DNA of 64,000 bases from Halomonas colorata (lineage in GTDB: Bacteria; Pseudomonadota; Gammaproteobacteria; Pseudomonadales; Halomonadaceae): positions 62,001-126,000 of the forward strand of contig NZ_JABUZA010000003.1 in the NCBI RefSeq assembly GCF_014897985.1, in the 5' to 3' direction. The notes below the pieces were generated by a model. It was not told the DNA's origin. It searched no databases and saw only the letters and a list, made by a program, of their open reading frames with translations. Positions 28,817 through 39,688 of this stretch are shown here, one piece after another (the stretch's first letter is position 1; each line of letters opens with the position of its first letter). Made by a program: the position numbers and the translations under genes.

Positions 28817-31168
28817 ATGAAAATCAAGACCCTTGGAATGGCGGCACTCTTGCTGGTAGGCGCCAGCGGCGCCCAGGCACAATCCTTTGATGTTTCGGAC
28901 ATCCGTGTGGAAGGACTACAGCGGGTATCCGCCGCCTCGGTCTTCAATGCGTTTCCTGTCAGTGCTAACGATCGGGTTAGCGAACAGCAGCTAGCGTCTG
29001 CCGCACGCGATTTATTTGCCACCGGTCTGTTTGAAGACGTGTCGTTAGCCCGTGAAGGCGACGTACTGATCATCCAGGTCGTTGAGCGCCCGACGATTGC
29101 GCGTTTGAACCTCACCGGCAACCAAAAGCTTTCCGAAGAGGACCTGCGTAATGGTTTGCGCGAATCGGGTCTATCCGAAGGCCAGGTGCTGCAGCTTTCG
29201 ACCCTTGAAGAGATTCAACGTGAGCTGGAAGGCGTTTATCAATCTCAAGGGCGTTACAGCGCGAGCATTTCGACTGAAGTCGAGCAGATCGATGAAGGTC
29301 GCGTCCAGGTTAATATCAATATTAATGAAGGCGAAGTAGCTAAAATTCGTCAGATCAATATTGTCGGTAACCAGGACTTCGACGATGAAACGCTGCGTAA
29401 TGTCTTTGAGCTAAACGACAAGCCCGGGCGCTTCTTCGGCTGGTTTTCAAGCGATGAATATTCGCGCGAGGCCTTATCCGGTGATATCGAGCGTCTGCGC
29501 TCGTTCTATCTTGACCGCGGCTATGTGAACTTTGATGTTACCTCCACACAGGTATCCATTGGGCCCGAGAAATCCGAAATATTCGTGACCCTCAATATCG
29601 ATGAGGGCAATCAGTACCGCGTAGGCAATGTCCGCTTTGCGGGTGATTTGCAAATCAGCGAAAGCGAAGCGCGAAACCTGCTGGAAATCAAAAGCGGCGA
29701 TATCTTCTCTCGCGGTCAGGTAAATGCTTCAACCGAAGCGCTGCGCCTGCGTTTGGGCGCTGAAGGCTTCGCCTTTGCCGATATTCAGGGTATTCCTGAA
29801 ATGGCTGATGACGGAGAGACGGTTGATCTAGTGATCGCGGTTGACCCCGGTCAGCGCACCTACGTTCGCCGCATTGAGTTTTACGGTAATACCACAACGC
29901 AGGATGAAGTGCTGCGCCGTGAAATGATTCAGATGGAAGGTGCGCCGGCATCGACTGAATCAATCACCCAGTCGCGTCAGCGCCTTGAGCGGCTTGGCTT
30001 CTTTAGCCAGGTCGAGGTGAATACCCAGCCGGTACCGGGTGAGCCCGATAAGCTGGATGTTACCTATAACGTTGAAGAGCAGCCCTCGGGCTCGGTCTCG
30101 GCAAGCGTGGGTTTCTCACAGAGCGCCGGTGTCATCTACGGTGTAGGGCTTGCCCAGAATAACTTCCTGGGTACCGGTAACCGCGTCAACGTCGGTGCGC
30201 AGCGCAGTGATACGTTTACCAGCGTCAACTTTGCCTTTACCGATCCGTACTGGACGCTGGATGGTGTTTCGCGCGGCTATAATGTGTTCTACCGCGAAAC
30301 CGATTACGCCGACTCGGATATTTCTACCTATTCAACCGATGCTTACGGGGCGGGTATCAACTTTGGTTACCCCATAAGCGAGCTTTCCCGATTGAACTTC
30401 GGCGCGAGCCTGGAAGATCTCTCGATCAAGACGTATAACGATACAGCGTCAGAAATTCGCCGCTACGTTGATGACGAAGGTAAAGACGCTCAGAGCTTAA
30501 AGCTCACGGCGAGCTGGACGCGTAACAACCTTAACCGAGGCGTCATGCCGACAGCCGGTAACTACCAGCGCCTGTCGCTTGAAACCAGCGCACCGGGCAG
30601 TGATGCCGAGTACTATAAGCTTCGCGCCCGCGCCCAGCAGCTGTTCCCGATTAATAACGACGAAACCTGGGCGCTTAAATTTAGCGGTAACCTGGGCTAT
30701 GCCGATACGCTGGGCTCTAACGATCCCTACCCCTTCTATGAAAACTTCTATTCGGGCGGTTTAGGTTCAGTGCGTGGCTTTACGTCCAATACGCTTGGGC
30801 AGCGCACAACACCTGCCGTTGAGGGCGGTCGTGACCGTACTATGGGCGGTAACGTGCTGGTGGAAGGTAGTGCTGAAGTTATCTTCCCCATGCCGTTTGT
30901 TGAGAACCAGCGCTCCGTTCAGCCATCTATATTCTTTGATGCCGGTAACACGTTCTTGAGCTCCTGCTACGATGTGCTGGAGGCCGATCAAGGGCGTCAG
31001 CAATGTAGTTCTGGCGTTGATTTAGGCGACTTACGCTATAGTGTGGGTGTTGGCCTTGCTTGGCTAACGCCTGTTGGTCCGCTGACCTTTAGCATCGCTG
31101 AGCCGCTTAATGATGAAAGTGGCGACGACACGCAGTTCTTCCAGTTCTCACTGGGACAAACGTTCTAA
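28817..31168 (+). CDS. bamA: Outer membrane protein assembly factor BamA
   Basis: A 783-aa Omp85 protein that folds beta-barrel proteins into the outer membrane. The signal peptide (1-21) ends at ...GAQAQ before SFDVSDIRVEGLQRV. Five POTRA domains follow to about residue 415 (second NLTGNQKLSEEDLR, fifth IEFYGNTTTQDEVLRREM), then the 16-stranded barrel with the GGLGSVRGFTSNTLG L6 loop (conserved R-G-F). The protein ends in Phe (FSLGQTF), the barrel-insertion signal. The ATG at 28817 gives the signal peptide. Confidence 0.98.
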   Translation: MKIKTLGMAALLLVGASGAQAQSFDVSDIRVEGLQRVSAASVFNAFPVSANDRVSEQQLASAARDLFATGLFEDVSLAREGDVLIIQVVERPTIARLNLTGNQKLSEEDLRNGLRESGLSEGQVLQLSTLEEIQRELEGVYQSQGRYSASISTEVEQIDEGRVQVNININEGEVAKIRQINIVGNQDFDDETLRNVFELNDKPGRFFGWFSSDEYSREALSGDIERLRSFYLDRGYVNFDVTSTQVSIGPEKSEIFVTLNIDEGNQYRVGNVRFAGDLQISESEARNLLEIKSGDIFSRGQVNASTEALRLRLGAEGFAFADIQGIPEMADDGETVDLVIAVDPGQRTYVRRIEFYGNTTTQDEVLRREMIQMEGAPASTESITQSRQRLERLGFFSQVEVNTQPVPGEPDKLDVTYNVEEQPSGSVSASVGFSQSAGVIYGVGLAQNNFLGTGNRVNVGAQRSDTFTSVNFAFTDPYWTLDGVSRGYNVFYRETDYADSDISTYSTDAYGAGINFGYPISELSRLNFGASLEDLSIKTYNDTASEIRRYVDDEGKDAQSLKLTASWTRNNLNRGVMPTAGNYQRLSLETSAPGSDAEYYKLRARAQQLFPINNDETWALKFSGNLGYADTLGSNDPYPFYENFYSGGLGSVRGFTSNTLGQRTTPAVEGGRDRTMGGNVLVEGSAEVIFPMPFVENQRSVQPSIFFDAGNTFLSSCYDVLEADQGRQQCSSGVDLGDLRYSVGVGLAWLTPVGPLTFSIAEPLNDESGDDTQFFQFSLGQTF

Positions 31169-31178
31169 CTTTGCTACA

Positions 31179-31201
31179 GAGCGCACCTGTGGGGTGCGCT
31201 C
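31179..31201 (+). other. Hairpin between bamA and skp
   Basis: A perfect 9-bp stem GAGCGCACC / GGTGCGCTC with a 5-nt loop and no T-run could set the bamA/skp ratio or stabilise the bamA 3' end. Confidence 0.45.
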
Positions 31202-31227
31202 CTGCCTGATAACAAGGAGTTAACTCG

Positions 31228-31734
31228 ATGCGTAAACTGACAGCGGCTGTGTGTCTGTTCGGGGCGATAGCTTTACCGTCCGCCCATGCCGTAGCCGCAG
31301 AGGTGGCTGTGCTCGATTGGCGGGCAGCGCTGATGAATACTCAGTCTGCTCAAGCCTCGCTGAGTCGGCTAGAAGGACAGATTGGCAGCCAGCAGAGTGA
31401 AGCCCAGAGCTTGGGTAATGAGCTTCAGCAGTTGCAGGAACGCCTGCAGCGTGAAGGCGAAACCATGGCACAATCGCAGCGTGATTCACTGATTGCTGAG
31501 CTTCAGCAAAAGGGGTCTCGCTTTGAGCAGCTACGTCGTGAAGTGATGCAAGCACAGCAGAACTCCGAGCAGCAGTTCCTGGAAGGCGCTGAGTCCAAGC
31601 TTGAGCAGGCGGTTGAGCAGGTGTTGAGTCGCCACAGTATCGATGTGCTAGTTGAGCCACAGGGCGTGCTGCACTCGTCGGTAGATTTGCCCAACGTGAC
31701 GGACGAAGTTACCCAGATATTTGATTCGCTATAA
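31228..31734 (+). CDS. skp: Periplasmic chaperone Skp (OmpH)
   Basis: A 168-aa protein with a signal peptide (1-24, cut near AVAA-EVAVLDW). Long coiled-coil helices from about 45 to 130 (QSLGNELQQLQERLQREGE and following) form the tentacles of the trimer that escorts outer membrane proteins to BamA. A return strand (IDVLVEPQGVLHSSVDLPNV) closes the body domain. AAGGAG lies 9 nt before the ATG. It is located between bamA and lpxD as in E. coli. Confidence 0.95.
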   Translation: MRKLTAAVCLFGAIALPSAHAVAAEVAVLDWRAALMNTQSAQASLSRLEGQIGSQQSEAQSLGNELQQLQERLQREGETMAQSQRDSLIAELQQKGSRFEQLRREVMQAQQNSEQQFLEGAESKLEQAVEQVLSRHSIDVLVEPQGVLHSSVDLPNVTDEVTQIFDSL

Positions 31735-31791
31735 TTAATTTTTAATGACTGCCGGTGTGGCCATGCTGCACCACTGTTTTGTTGGGCTCCC

Positions 31792-32829
31792 ATGACGCAC
31801 GCACTGCACCACCACACTCTTGCGGACATCGCTCGCCATTTAGGAGTCGCCTTTGCCGGGGACGCCGATAAGCCCATTCGTGGGTTGGCAACCCTAAAAG
31901 AGGCCCAGCCTGATCAGGTGGCTTTTTTGGCAAATCGGGCTTATCTCAAGGATTTAGCCACCACTCAAGCGGCTGCCGTTCTGCTCCACCCCGAGCACGG
32001 CAAGAACTGCCCGGTGCCAAAGCTTGAGATGGAAAACCCCTATCTGGGCTATGCCAAACTCTCCCAGCTATTTGATCCCCTACCCGCACGTGATAAGCCC
32101 GGTATTCATCCAACGGCTGTTGTGGCCGAAAACGTGACAATGGGCGAAGGCGTCTCGATTCAAGCCCATGCTGTAGTGGAAGAGGGCGTTACGCTTGGCG
32201 ATCATGTGGTCGTCGGGGCCGGTAGCGTGATAGGTGCGGATAGCATTGTGGGCAACAAAACCCGCCTGCATGCCAATGTCACCGTGTGCCATGGTGTGAT
32301 TATCGGCAAACGGGTGATTTTACAGAGCGGCTGTGTGATTGGTGGAGATGGTTTTGGGTTTGCTCACGACGGTGCAGGGTGGCACAAAATTGCCCAGCTG
32401 GGCGGCGTCGTGCTGGGTGATGATGTCGAGGTCGGCAGTTGCTCGAGTATCGACCGTGGCGCGCTGGGCGACACCCTGATTGGCGATGACGTCAAAATCG
32501 ATAGCCAGGTCCAGATCGCCCATAACGTGATTATCGGCGCGCATAGTGCGCTTGCTGGCTGTGTGGGTATTGCCGGATCCACCCAGGTGGGTAAGCACTG
32601 TATGCTGGGTGGGGGTGTCGGGTTATCTGGCCATCTAACGATTTGTGACGGCGTGCAGGTAACCGGCATGAGCCTGGTTACCAACTCGATTCATAAACCG
32701 GGCGTCTACTCTTCTGGCACCGGGGCGATGGCTAACTCGCAGTGGCGTAAAAATGCAGTGCGCTTTAAACAGCTGGATGATATTGCCAAGCGCTTGTCAC
32801 GGCTGGAAAAAAATACGCGTGATACGTGA
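31792..32829 (+). CDS. lpxD: UDP-3-O-(3-hydroxyacyl)glucosamine N-acyltransferase
   Basis: A 345-aa acyltransferase for the third step of lipid A synthesis, a trimer using acyl-ACP. The N-terminal uridine-binding domain is about 1-100. The left-handed beta-helix of hexapeptides runs from about 105 to 300, with the catalytic His in GDGFGFAHDGAGWHKIAQLG. A C-terminal helix (RFKQLDDIAKRLSRLEK) follows. The ribosome-binding site is weak. A 15-bp x3 repeat starts at its stop codon. Confidence 0.97.
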   Translation: MTHALHHHTLADIARHLGVAFAGDADKPIRGLATLKEAQPDQVAFLANRAYLKDLATTQAAAVLLHPEHGKNCPVPKLEMENPYLGYAKLSQLFDPLPARDKPGIHPTAVVAENVTMGEGVSIQAHAVVEEGVTLGDHVVVGAGSVIGADSIVGNKTRLHANVTVCHGVIIGKRVILQSGCVIGGDGFGFAHDGAGWHKIAQLGGVVLGDDVEVGSCSSIDRGALGDTLIGDDVKIDSQVQIAHNVIIGAHSALAGCVGIAGSTQVGKHCMLGGGVGLSGHLTICDGVQVTGMSLVTNSIHKPGVYSSGTGAMANSQWRKNAVRFKQLDDIAKRLSRLEKNTRDT

Positions 32830-32873
32830 AGGTCTCATTGATCAAGGTCTTATTAATGAAGGTCCTGTTAATT
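32829..32873. repeat. Tandem repeat, 15-bp unit x3
   Basis: AAGGTCTCATTGATC, AAGGTCTTATTAATG and AAGGTCCTGTTAATT are contiguous in the lpxD-fabZ gap. The first base is the last base of the lpxD stop codon. Confidence 0.85.
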
Positions 32874-32993
32874 GCTCGGCACGTAACTTGAGGCTTTAGC
32901 GCCTCAGGTTATAATTCACTGCCTTTTAACCAGCTATATGCTGGTGCATGCCTGATACTAGTCAGGCCTTTTGTCTTTTTAGAGGTCGTTTCG

Positions 32994-33437
32994 ATGGTTA
33001 TGGATATTAATGAAATTCGCGAATACTTGCCCCACCGCTACCCGTTTTTGCTGGTGGATCGAGTAACGGAATTAACCGTGGGCGAATCCATCGTTGCGTT
33101 TAAAAATGTTAGTATCAACGAGCCTTTTTTTAATGGCCATTTTCCCCATCACCCCATTATGCCTGGGGTGTTGGTCGTTGAAGCATTAGCTCAAGTGTGC
33201 GGTATTTTAGGTTTTAAAACGGTCAACAAGCTTCCTGCCGATGGGTATGTTTACTATCTTGTAGGAAGCGACAACGTGCGTTTCAAACGGCCTGTAATGC
33301 CCGGTGACCAACTGGTGCTGCAAGCGAACGTTATCCGCGGCAAGCGTGGGATTTGGAAGTTTGCCTGCCGGGCAACGGTAGGTGGGGAGCTTGCTTGCGA
33401 GGCAGAAATCATTTGTGCCGAGAGGAAGGTTGCTTGA
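32994..33437 (+). CDS. fabZ: 3-hydroxyacyl-[acyl-carrier-protein] dehydratase FabZ
   Basis: A 147-aa hotdog dehydratase of fatty acid elongation that competes with LpxA for hydroxyacyl-ACP. The start is [20 protein letters not shown]. The catalytic His is in [20 protein letters not shown] (about 50-69), and the Glu is in the same helix. GAGGT lies 7-8 nt before the first ATG. lpxA starts inside its stop codon region. Confidence 0.97.
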   Translation: MVMDINEIREYLPHRYPFLLVDRVTELTVGESIVAFKNVSINEPFFNGHFPHHPIMPGVLVVEALAQVCGILGFKTVNKLPADGYVYYLVGSDNVRFKRPVMPGDQLVLQANVIRGKRGIWKFACRATVGGELACEAEIICAERKVA

Positions 33438-34201
33438 TACATCCTACTGCTTTGGTTGACCCGACGGCGCGGCTTGCCGATGACGTCGAGGTTGGTCCCT
33501 TTAGTGTTATTGGGCCCGACGTCACAATTGGCGAAGGCTCCATAATTGGCCCACACGTGGTGGTTAAAGGCCCCACGGTGCTAGGTAAGCGTACGCGCAT
33601 TTTTCAGTTCGCCTCGGTAGGCGAGGATTGCCAGGATAAGAAATATGCAGGCGAACCTACCCGCCTGGTAATGGGCGACGATAATGTGGTGCGCGAAGGC
33701 GTCACGCTGCACCGCGGTACGGTACAGGATCGTAGTGAAACCACGATCGGCTCGCGTAATCTGTTTATGGCCTATGTCCACGTAGGCCATGATTGTGTGA
33801 TCGGCAATGACTGTATTCTTGCCAACCAGGTAACCTTGGCGGGCCACGTAACGCTGGGTGATTTCGCTATTTTGGGCGGTCTTTCTGCCGTACACCAGTT
33901 TTGCCACTTTGGCGATCATGCCATGGCTGGCGGCGGGTCGATTATCACCAAAGATACCCCAGCCTACATAATGATTAACGGTAACCCGGCCGAAGCCCGT
34001 GGCCTTAATCTGGTGGGCTTGAAGCGACGTGGGTTTAGCCGTGAAGCGGTTAATGCCTTAAGCGCCGCCTATAAAATGGTGTATCGCCAGGGCCTGACCG
34101 TTGAGCAGGCGCTTGACGAGATGCGCACGCGATTTGATATCGAAGAAGTGGCTCATTTTGCCGCCTCTATCGAACGTTCAACTCGCGGTATTACCCGATA
34201 A
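33434..34201 (+). CDS. lpxA: Acyl-ACP--UDP-N-acetylglucosamine O-acyltransferase
   Basis: A 255-aa trimeric hexapeptide acyltransferase, the first step of lipid A. The start is a TTG overlapping the fabZ TGA (TTGATA), with AGAGGAAGG a few bases upstream. It gives [20 protein letters not shown], the LpxA beginning. The beta-helix runs to about residue 185; the catalytic His sits in [15 protein letters not shown]. Helices follow ([20 protein letters not shown]). An upstream in-frame ATG lies within fabZ and would add non-LpxA residues. Confidence 0.95.
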   Translation: MIHPTALVDPTARLADDVEVGPFSVIGPDVTIGEGSIIGPHVVVKGPTVLGKRTRIFQFASVGEDCQDKKYAGEPTRLVMGDDNVVREGVTLHRGTVQDRSETTIGSRNLFMAYVHVGHDCVIGNDCILANQVTLAGHVTLGDFAILGGLSAVHQFCHFGDHAMAGGGSIITKDTPAYIMINGNPAEARGLNLVGLKRRGFSREAVNALSAAYKMVYRQGLTVEQALDEMRTRFDIEEVAHFAASIERSTRGITR

Positions 34202-34217
34202 TTATGTCCATTCGGTT

Positions 34218-35390
34218 ATGACATTGCAGCGCATTTATCTAGTGGCGGGCGAGCTGTCGGGAGATATCCTCGGTGCTGGCCTGATGCGCGCGCTAAAGGC
34301 GCACCATCCCGAGGTTGAGTTTCGAGGCATCGGTGGCCCACGCATGATCGCTGAAGGCATGCAAAGCCGCTTTCCGCTGGAAACGCTTTCGGTCATGGGA
34401 ATTGTCGAAGTCATCAAGCATCTGCCTGAGCTGGTGGGCGTGCGCCGCACGTTACGCCGCGAAGCGCTCGCCTGGCAGCCGGATATCATGGTGGGCATTG
34501 ATGCACCTGATTTTACCCTAGGGCTTGAAAAACAGCTGCGTAGCGCAGGGATCAAAACGGCCCACTATGTCAGCCCCTCGGTGTGGGCGTGGCGTCAGGG
34601 GCGGGTGAAAGGCATCGCTAAATCCGTCGATGGCATGCTCACGCTGCTACCCTTTGAGGCGGATTTTTATCGTCACCACAACGTCCCTGTTGTGTTTGTA
34701 GGCCATCCGCTTGCCGATGAGCTACCGCTTGAAAACGATCGCGTCGCAACGCGCCAGGTGCTCGGCCTTGATGAAAACGCGCCGGTACTCGCGTTATTGC
34801 CAGGCTCGCGCGGCAACGAAATACGCTTCCTGGGCCATACTTTTTTAGCCGCCGCGGAGCTGCTGTGCCAGCGTCATGCCACGCTAAAGGTTTTGATTCC
34901 GGCCGCCTCAGCGCTGCGTCATGACGAAATTAAAGTACTTTTGTCTCACTATCCAACGCTTACCGAGCGTGTTGAGCTATTAAATGGTCAGGCGCGGGAG
35001 GCGATGGTTGCCAGTGATGCCGTACTTTTGGCGTCCGGGACCGCTGCGCTTGAAGCCATGCTGTGCCACCGGGCAATGCTGGTCGCGTACAAGATGGCGC
35101 CCGCTACGCATTGGCTTGCCAAGCGTATGGTGAAAACCCGGTGGGTATCGCTGCCCAATCTGATCGCCCAGCAAAGCGTTGTGCCCGAGCTTATCCAGGA
35201 AGCGGCGACGCCTGAGGCCATTGCGGACCAGCTCCATGAATTGCTTAGCGATAATGAAGCACGCCTGGCGTTAGAGGCCCGCTTTGCCACGATGCACGCC
35301 AACCTGCAGCGCGATGCCAGCCGCCGCGCCGCTGAGGCGATAACTGCCATTGCGTTCGGCCAGCCTCTAGAGAGTGACCATGCCAGCTAA
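34218..35390 (+). CDS. lpxB: Lipid-A-disaccharide synthase
   Basis: A 390-aa GT-B glycosyltransferase (family GT19) joining 2,3-diacyl-GlcN-1-P and UDP-diacyl-GlcN. [17 protein letters not shown] (about 6-22), [28 protein letters not shown] (about 115-130) and [13 protein letters not shown] (about 193-205) are the conserved motifs, with [11 protein letters not shown] near the nucleotide site. The ATG at 34218 makes the usual N-terminus; its ribosome-binding site is weak and it lies 16 nt after lpxA. rnhB begins inside its 3' end. Confidence 0.97.
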   Translation: MTLQRIYLVAGELSGDILGAGLMRALKAHHPEVEFRGIGGPRMIAEGMQSRFPLETLSVMGIVEVIKHLPELVGVRRTLRREALAWQPDIMVGIDAPDFTLGLEKQLRSAGIKTAHYVSPSVWAWRQGRVKGIAKSVDGMLTLLPFEADFYRHHNVPVVFVGHPLADELPLENDRVATRQVLGLDENAPVLALLPGSRGNEIRFLGHTFLAAAELLCQRHATLKVLIPAASALRHDEIKVLLSHYPTLTERVELLNGQAREAMVASDAVLLASGTAALEAMLCHRAMLVAYKMAPATHWLAKRMVKTRWVSLPNLIAQQSVVPELIQEAATPEAIADQLHELLSDNEARLALEARFATMHANLQRDASRRAAEAITAIAFGQPLESDHAS

Positions 35391-35997
35391 ACCAGACAAC
35401 TTTCCGCCGCTTGAAATCGCCTATGTGGGCGAGCGCTTAGCCGGAGTAGATGAAGTCGGGCGTGGGCCATTGATCGGTAGCGTTGTGGCGGCGGCGGTGA
35501 TTCTTGATCCTATGCGCCCGATTAACGGGTTGACCGACTCTAAAAAGCTTACGGCCCGCAAGCGTGAAGCGCTAGACCTGCTGATTCGCGAGCAGGCGTT
35601 GGCATTTGTGGTCGCTGAGGCAAGTGCTGCTGAAGTCGACCAGCTCAATATCTACCACGCCACACATTTGGCGATGCGTCGTGCGATCGACGGTTTAGCC
35701 CCTGCTGCCGAATATTTGCTGGTAGACGGTAACCGGTTGCCGGGACATATTTTGCCGGGGCAGGCGGTGGTCAAAGGCGATGCGCGCCATCCAGCGATTG
35801 CCGCGGCGTCGATTCTTGCCAAGGTCGCGCGCGATGCTCAGATGGTAGCGTTGGATATGCGCTATCCTGAGTATGGTTTTGCGCGCCATAAGGGCTACCC
35901 AACCAAACAGCACCTTGAGGCGCTAACGGCCCATGGGCCGCTTGAGGAACATCGCCGAAGCTTTGCTCCCGTCCAGCGTCAGCTGGCGCTGATATAA
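35380..35997 (+). CDS. rnhB: Ribonuclease HII
   Basis: A 205-aa enzyme cutting RNA in RNA-DNA hybrids and single ribonucleotides in DNA. The catalytic residues are in [19 protein letters not shown] (Asp-Glu, about 22-40), in the [10 protein letters not shown] Asp, and in the Asp of [11 protein letters not shown]. The start is ATG 35380 or GTG 35374; either overlaps the end of lpxB. The lpxB-rnhB-dnaE order is that of E. coli and pseudomonads. Confidence 0.96.
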   Translation: MPAKPDNFPPLEIAYVGERLAGVDEVGRGPLIGSVVAAAVILDPMRPINGLTDSKKLTARKREALDLLIREQALAFVVAEASAAEVDQLNIYHATHLAMRRAIDGLAPAAEYLLVDGNRLPGHILPGQAVVKGDARHPAIAAASILAKVARDAQMVALDMRYPEYGFARHKGYPTKQHLEALTAHGPLEEHRRSFAPVQRQLALI

Positions 35998-36017
35998 GCT
36001 AATCTGCGTTCATTTCT

Positions 36018-36039
36018 TTTTACCGAGATTTTACCGAGA
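36018..36039. repeat. Perfect tandem duplication, 11-bp unit x2
   Basis: TTTTACCGAGA occurs twice head to tail just before dnaE, in a 47-bp gap. The second copy places GAGAG about 7 nt before the dnaE ATG, so the duplication may affect translation initiation. Confidence 0.8.
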
Positions 36040-36044
36040 GTGTC

Positions 36045-39000
36045 ATGACGGTACCGTTTGTTCATCTACGTTTGCACAGTGAATACTCCCTGGTCGACGG
36101 CTTGGTAAAGCTTAAGTCATTGGTCAGTACCACTGCCGAGCGCGCCATGCCCGCGCTTGCGCTCACTGACGAAACCAATTTATTTGGCCTGGTCAAATTT
36201 TACAAAGCTGCCCAGGGCGCGGGGCTCAAACCGATCATCGGCAGCGACCTGTGGCTTTTTAATCCTCACGATGAATCTCACCCTTACCGTATAACGCTGC
36301 TGGCGATGAATGACGTCGGCTATCGTAACCTGACCGAGCTGATCTCCAAGGGCTGGACCCACGGCCAGCGCCAGGGTAAAGCCATTCTGGACAAGCGCTG
36401 GGTGCTTGAACAAAGTGACGGTCTGATTGCACTTTCCGGCGCGCGGGAGGGCGAAATTGGTCGTCATCTGCTCTCCGATCATGAACGTGAAGCGCGCCAG
36501 TTGCTTGAAGAGTGGCAGACTGCCTTTCCGGATCGTTTCTATTTGGAGCTGATCCGTACCGGGCGTCCGCTTGAAGAGGCGTGTGTGCATGCCAGCGTCA
36601 AGCTTGCCATCGACACCGGCACGCCGGTGGTGGCCACCAACGATGTGCGCTTTCTTGAGCGGGATGACTTCTGGGCACATGAAACACGCGTGGCGATCGG
36701 TGAAGGCAAGGCGCTGGATGACCCGCGCCGCGAACGCCGCTACACCGAAGAGCAGTATCTGAAAAGCCCTGATGAGATGGCGGCGCTGTTCTCGGATATC
36801 CCGGAAGCGCTTGAAAACAGCGTGATGATTGCCGAGCGCTGCAGCGTGGATGTGCGTCTGGGCGAAATATTTTTGCCCGAGTTTGAAATTCCGGAAGGCA
36901 TGACCCAGGATGAGTTTTTCCGCAAGGTTTCCCACGACGGCCTGACGGATCGCCTGGACTTCCTGTTTCCGGTTGAGCGCTACCCGCGCGACAGCGACGA
37001 ATACAAGGAAATTGATCAGCGTTACCGCGACCGGCTGGAGTTCGAGCTCAACGTTATTATTCAGATGGGCTTCCCCGGCTACTTTCTGATCGTAATGGAC
37101 TTTATCCAGTGGGCCAAGGACAACAACGTGCCGGTAGGGCCCGGACGGGGTTCCGGTGCGGGCTCCTTGGTCGCCTACGCGCAAAAAATCACCGACCTTG
37201 ACCCGATCGGCTACGATCTGCTGTTTGAGCGCTTTTTGAATCCCGAGCGTGTCTCCATGCCCGACTTTGACGTCGATTTCTGCATGGAAAAACGCGACAA
37301 GGTGATCGAATACGTGGCCGAGCGCTACGGACGCGATGCGGTATCGCAGATCGTTACCTTCGGCACCATGGCGGCCAAAGCCGTGGTGCGCGACGTGGCG
37401 CGTGCCCAGGGGCGGCCCTATTCGCTGGGCGACAAACTCTCCAAGCTGATCCCGTTTGAAGTGGGCATGACGCTTGGCAAGGCGATCGAGCAGGAGCCTG
37501 CGCTTAAAGAGTTCATTGCTAACGACGAAGAAGCTGAAGAAATCTGGGAAATGGCCCTCAAGCTTGAGGGCACAACGCGCGGCACCGGCAAGCACGCGGG
37601 CGGCGTGGTTATCGCGCCTACCAAGCTGACTGATTTCTCACCGTTATTGTGCGATGAAAACGGCAACGGGCTGGTGGTTCAGTTCGATAAAAACGATATC
37701 GAAGACGCCGGGCTGGTCAAGTTCGATTTCCTGGGCCTGCGTACGCTGACCATTATCGACTGGGCGCTTGAGATGGTCGATAAGGTTCGCGGCGTGAACG
37801 GCCAGGAACCGCTGAACATTGATGCGATTCCGCTGGATGACGGCAAAACGTTTGAGATGCTCAAGCGTGCTGAAACCACCGCCGTTTTCCAGCTCGAATC
37901 CCGCGGCATGAAGGAGCTGATCAAGCGTCTTCTGCCTGATTCGCTGGACGACATGATCGCCCTGGTGGCGTTGTTCCGCCCTGGCCCGCTGCAGTCGGGC
38001 ATGGTCGATGACTTTATCAACCGTAAGCATGGCCGTGCCGAAGTGTCTTATCCACACCCGGATTATCAGCACGAGCTGTTAAAGCCGGTGCTGTCGCCTA
38101 CCTACGGCATCATCCTTTACCAAGAGCAGGTCATGCAGATCGCTCAGGTAATGGCCGGCTACTCGCTGGGCCAGGCCGATATGCTGCGCCGGGCGATGGG
38201 TAAGAAAAAGCCCGAGGAGATGGCCAAGCAGCGTGACGGCTTTATGGAAGGTTGTGCGGCCAACGGCATTGATAAGAACCTGGCGGGTAACATCTTCGAT
38301 CTGGTGGAAAAATTCGCCGGTTACGGGTTTAACAAGTCCCACTCTGCCGCCTACGCGCTGGTGTCTTACCAGACCGCGTGGCTGAAAGCCCATTATCCGG
38401 GGCCGTTTATGGCGGCGGTTATGTCCACCGAGATGGACAACCTGGATAAGGTGGTGCCGTTAATCGAGGAGTGTCGCAACCTCAAACTGACCGTTACGCC
38501 GCCAGACGTTAACGTGGGCGGTTACAAATTTACCGTGGATACCGAAGGGCGCGTGGTGTACGGCTTGGGGGCGATTCGCGGGGTGGGCGAGGGTCCCATC
38601 GGGGCGATTGTTGAAGCGCGCCAGACGGGTGGGCCGTTTACCGACCTGTTCGATTTCTGCCGCAGGCTTGACCCCAAGCGGATGAACAAGCGCACGCTTG
38701 AAGCGCTGATTCGCTCAGGCGCGCTTGATAATCTCGGCCCTAACCGCGCAGTACTGGCAGCCTCGATGGAAGACGCCCTGAAAGCGGCTGCCCAGAATCA
38801 TGCCAACCAGAGCTTAGGGATGTTGGACATGTTCGGCGAAGCCTTCGCTGAAGCCGAGGATGAAGAGATCAATGTCTACACTGAATACCTCGGTGCGCGT
38901 GAGTGGACCGACCGGGAGCGGCTTTCGGGTGAAAAAGATACCCTGGGGCTTTATCTTACCGGGCATCCCATTGACGAATATGAACGTGAATTAAAACGTT

Positions 39001-39551
39001 TCGTGTCGACCCGGATCAGCGATTTAAAACCCTCCCGCGAACCTCAACGGGTGGCAGGGCTAGTGGTCGCCATGCGTACCATGAAGTCCAAACGCGGCGA
39101 TACCATGGCGTTTATCACCCTGGATGACCGCACCGGACGTATTGAGGCCTCGCTGTTTGGTGAAATGTTTGAACAGCTGCGTGGTCAGATAGAGGCTGAT
39201 CAGGTATTGATCGTTGAAGGTGAAGTCTCAAGCGACGACTTTTCAGGCGGCTTACGTCTGCGCGGTAAAGACGTAACGCCCATGGTGACGGCGCGTATAC
39301 GTTATGGCCAGGCGGTCGAGCTTGCGCTGGATGCCGGGCGTATCAACGGTCGTTTGGTTGAAACCCTGCGCGATAGTCTGACACCCTACCGCACTAATGA
39401 AGGTTTGCCGGTGCGTGTGCAGTATCGACATGAAGAGGCGGTTGGCTGGTTAGAGCTTGCGGAGGAGTGGAAGGTCGCCCCTAGTGATGATCTGCTGCTC
39501 GCGCTTCGCGATGTGGAAGGGCAGGCGGGCGTCCAGTTGCGCTATCGTTAA
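36045..39551 (+). CDS. dnaE: DNA polymerase III alpha subunit
   Basis: A 1168-aa replicative polymerase. The N-terminal PHP domain begins [20 protein letters not shown]. The palm catalytic aspartates are in [14 protein letters not shown] (about 405-418) and in the later [16 protein letters not shown] region. The [16 protein letters not shown] finger/palm motif, the tandem helix-hairpin-helix region and the C-terminal OB-fold ([20 protein letters not shown]) follow. The length equals that of gammaproteobacterial DnaE. GAGAG lies before the ATG. Confidence 0.98.
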   Translation: MTVPFVHLRLHSEYSLVDGLVKLKSLVSTTAERAMPALALTDETNLFGLVKFYKAAQGAGLKPIIGSDLWLFNPHDESHPYRITLLAMNDVGYRNLTELISKGWTHGQRQGKAILDKRWVLEQSDGLIALSGAREGEIGRHLLSDHEREARQLLEEWQTAFPDRFYLELIRTGRPLEEACVHASVKLAIDTGTPVVATNDVRFLERDDFWAHETRVAIGEGKALDDPRRERRYTEEQYLKSPDEMAALFSDIPEALENSVMIAERCSVDVRLGEIFLPEFEIPEGMTQDEFFRKVSHDGLTDRLDFLFPVERYPRDSDEYKEIDQRYRDRLEFELNVIIQMGFPGYFLIVMDFIQWAKDNNVPVGPGRGSGAGSLVAYAQKITDLDPIGYDLLFERFLNPERVSMPDFDVDFCMEKRDKVIEYVAERYGRDAVSQIVTFGTMAAKAVVRDVARAQGRPYSLGDKLSKLIPFEVGMTLGKAIEQEPALKEFIANDEEAEEIWEMALKLEGTTRGTGKHAGGVVIAPTKLTDFSPLLCDENGNGLVVQFDKNDIEDAGLVKFDFLGLRTLTIIDWALEMVDKVRGVNGQEPLNIDAIPLDDGKTFEMLKRAETTAVFQLESRGMKELIKRLLPDSLDDMIALVALFRPGPLQSGMVDDFINRKHGRAEVSYPHPDYQHELLKPVLSPTYGIILYQEQVMQIAQVMAGYSLGQADMLRRAMGKKKPEEMAKQRDGFMEGCAANGIDKNLAGNIFDLVEKFAGYGFNKSHSAAYALVSYQTAWLKAHYPGPFMAAVMSTEMDNLDKVVPLIEECRNLKLTVTPPDVNVGGYKFTVDTEGRVVYGLGAIRGVGEGPIGAIVEARQTGGPFTDLFDFCRRLDPKRMNKRTLEALIRSGALDNLGPNRAVLAASMEDALKAAAQNHANQSLGMLDMFGEAFAEAEDEEINVYTEYLGAREWTDRERLSGEKDTLGLYLTGHPIDEYERELKRFVSTRISDLKPSREPQRVAGLVVAMRTMKSKRGDTMAFITLDDRTGRIEASLFGEMFEQLRGQIEADQVLIVEGEVSSDDFSGGLRLRGKDVTPMVTARIRYGQAVELALDAGRINGRLVETLRDSLTPYRTNEGLPVRVQYRHEEAVGWLELAEEWKVAPSDDLLLALRDVEGQAGVQLRYR

Positions 39552-39688
39552 ACCTGATCGTAGGACGGTTGGGCACTTTAATTGAACGGGCATTACCTTG
39601 CGTGGCAGGGTCAGGATGCGATAATGCTCTCCATTAAATGCTCGTTTCGATAAGGCTTATTTTTTTAGGCAGTTTACAGGCAGAGCCG

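Noticed and set aside
36180-37595. A 471-codon minus-strand open frame opposite dnaE
   Set aside because: It lies entirely within dnaE, has no family motif, and long antisense frames are expected in biased GC-rich coding sequence.
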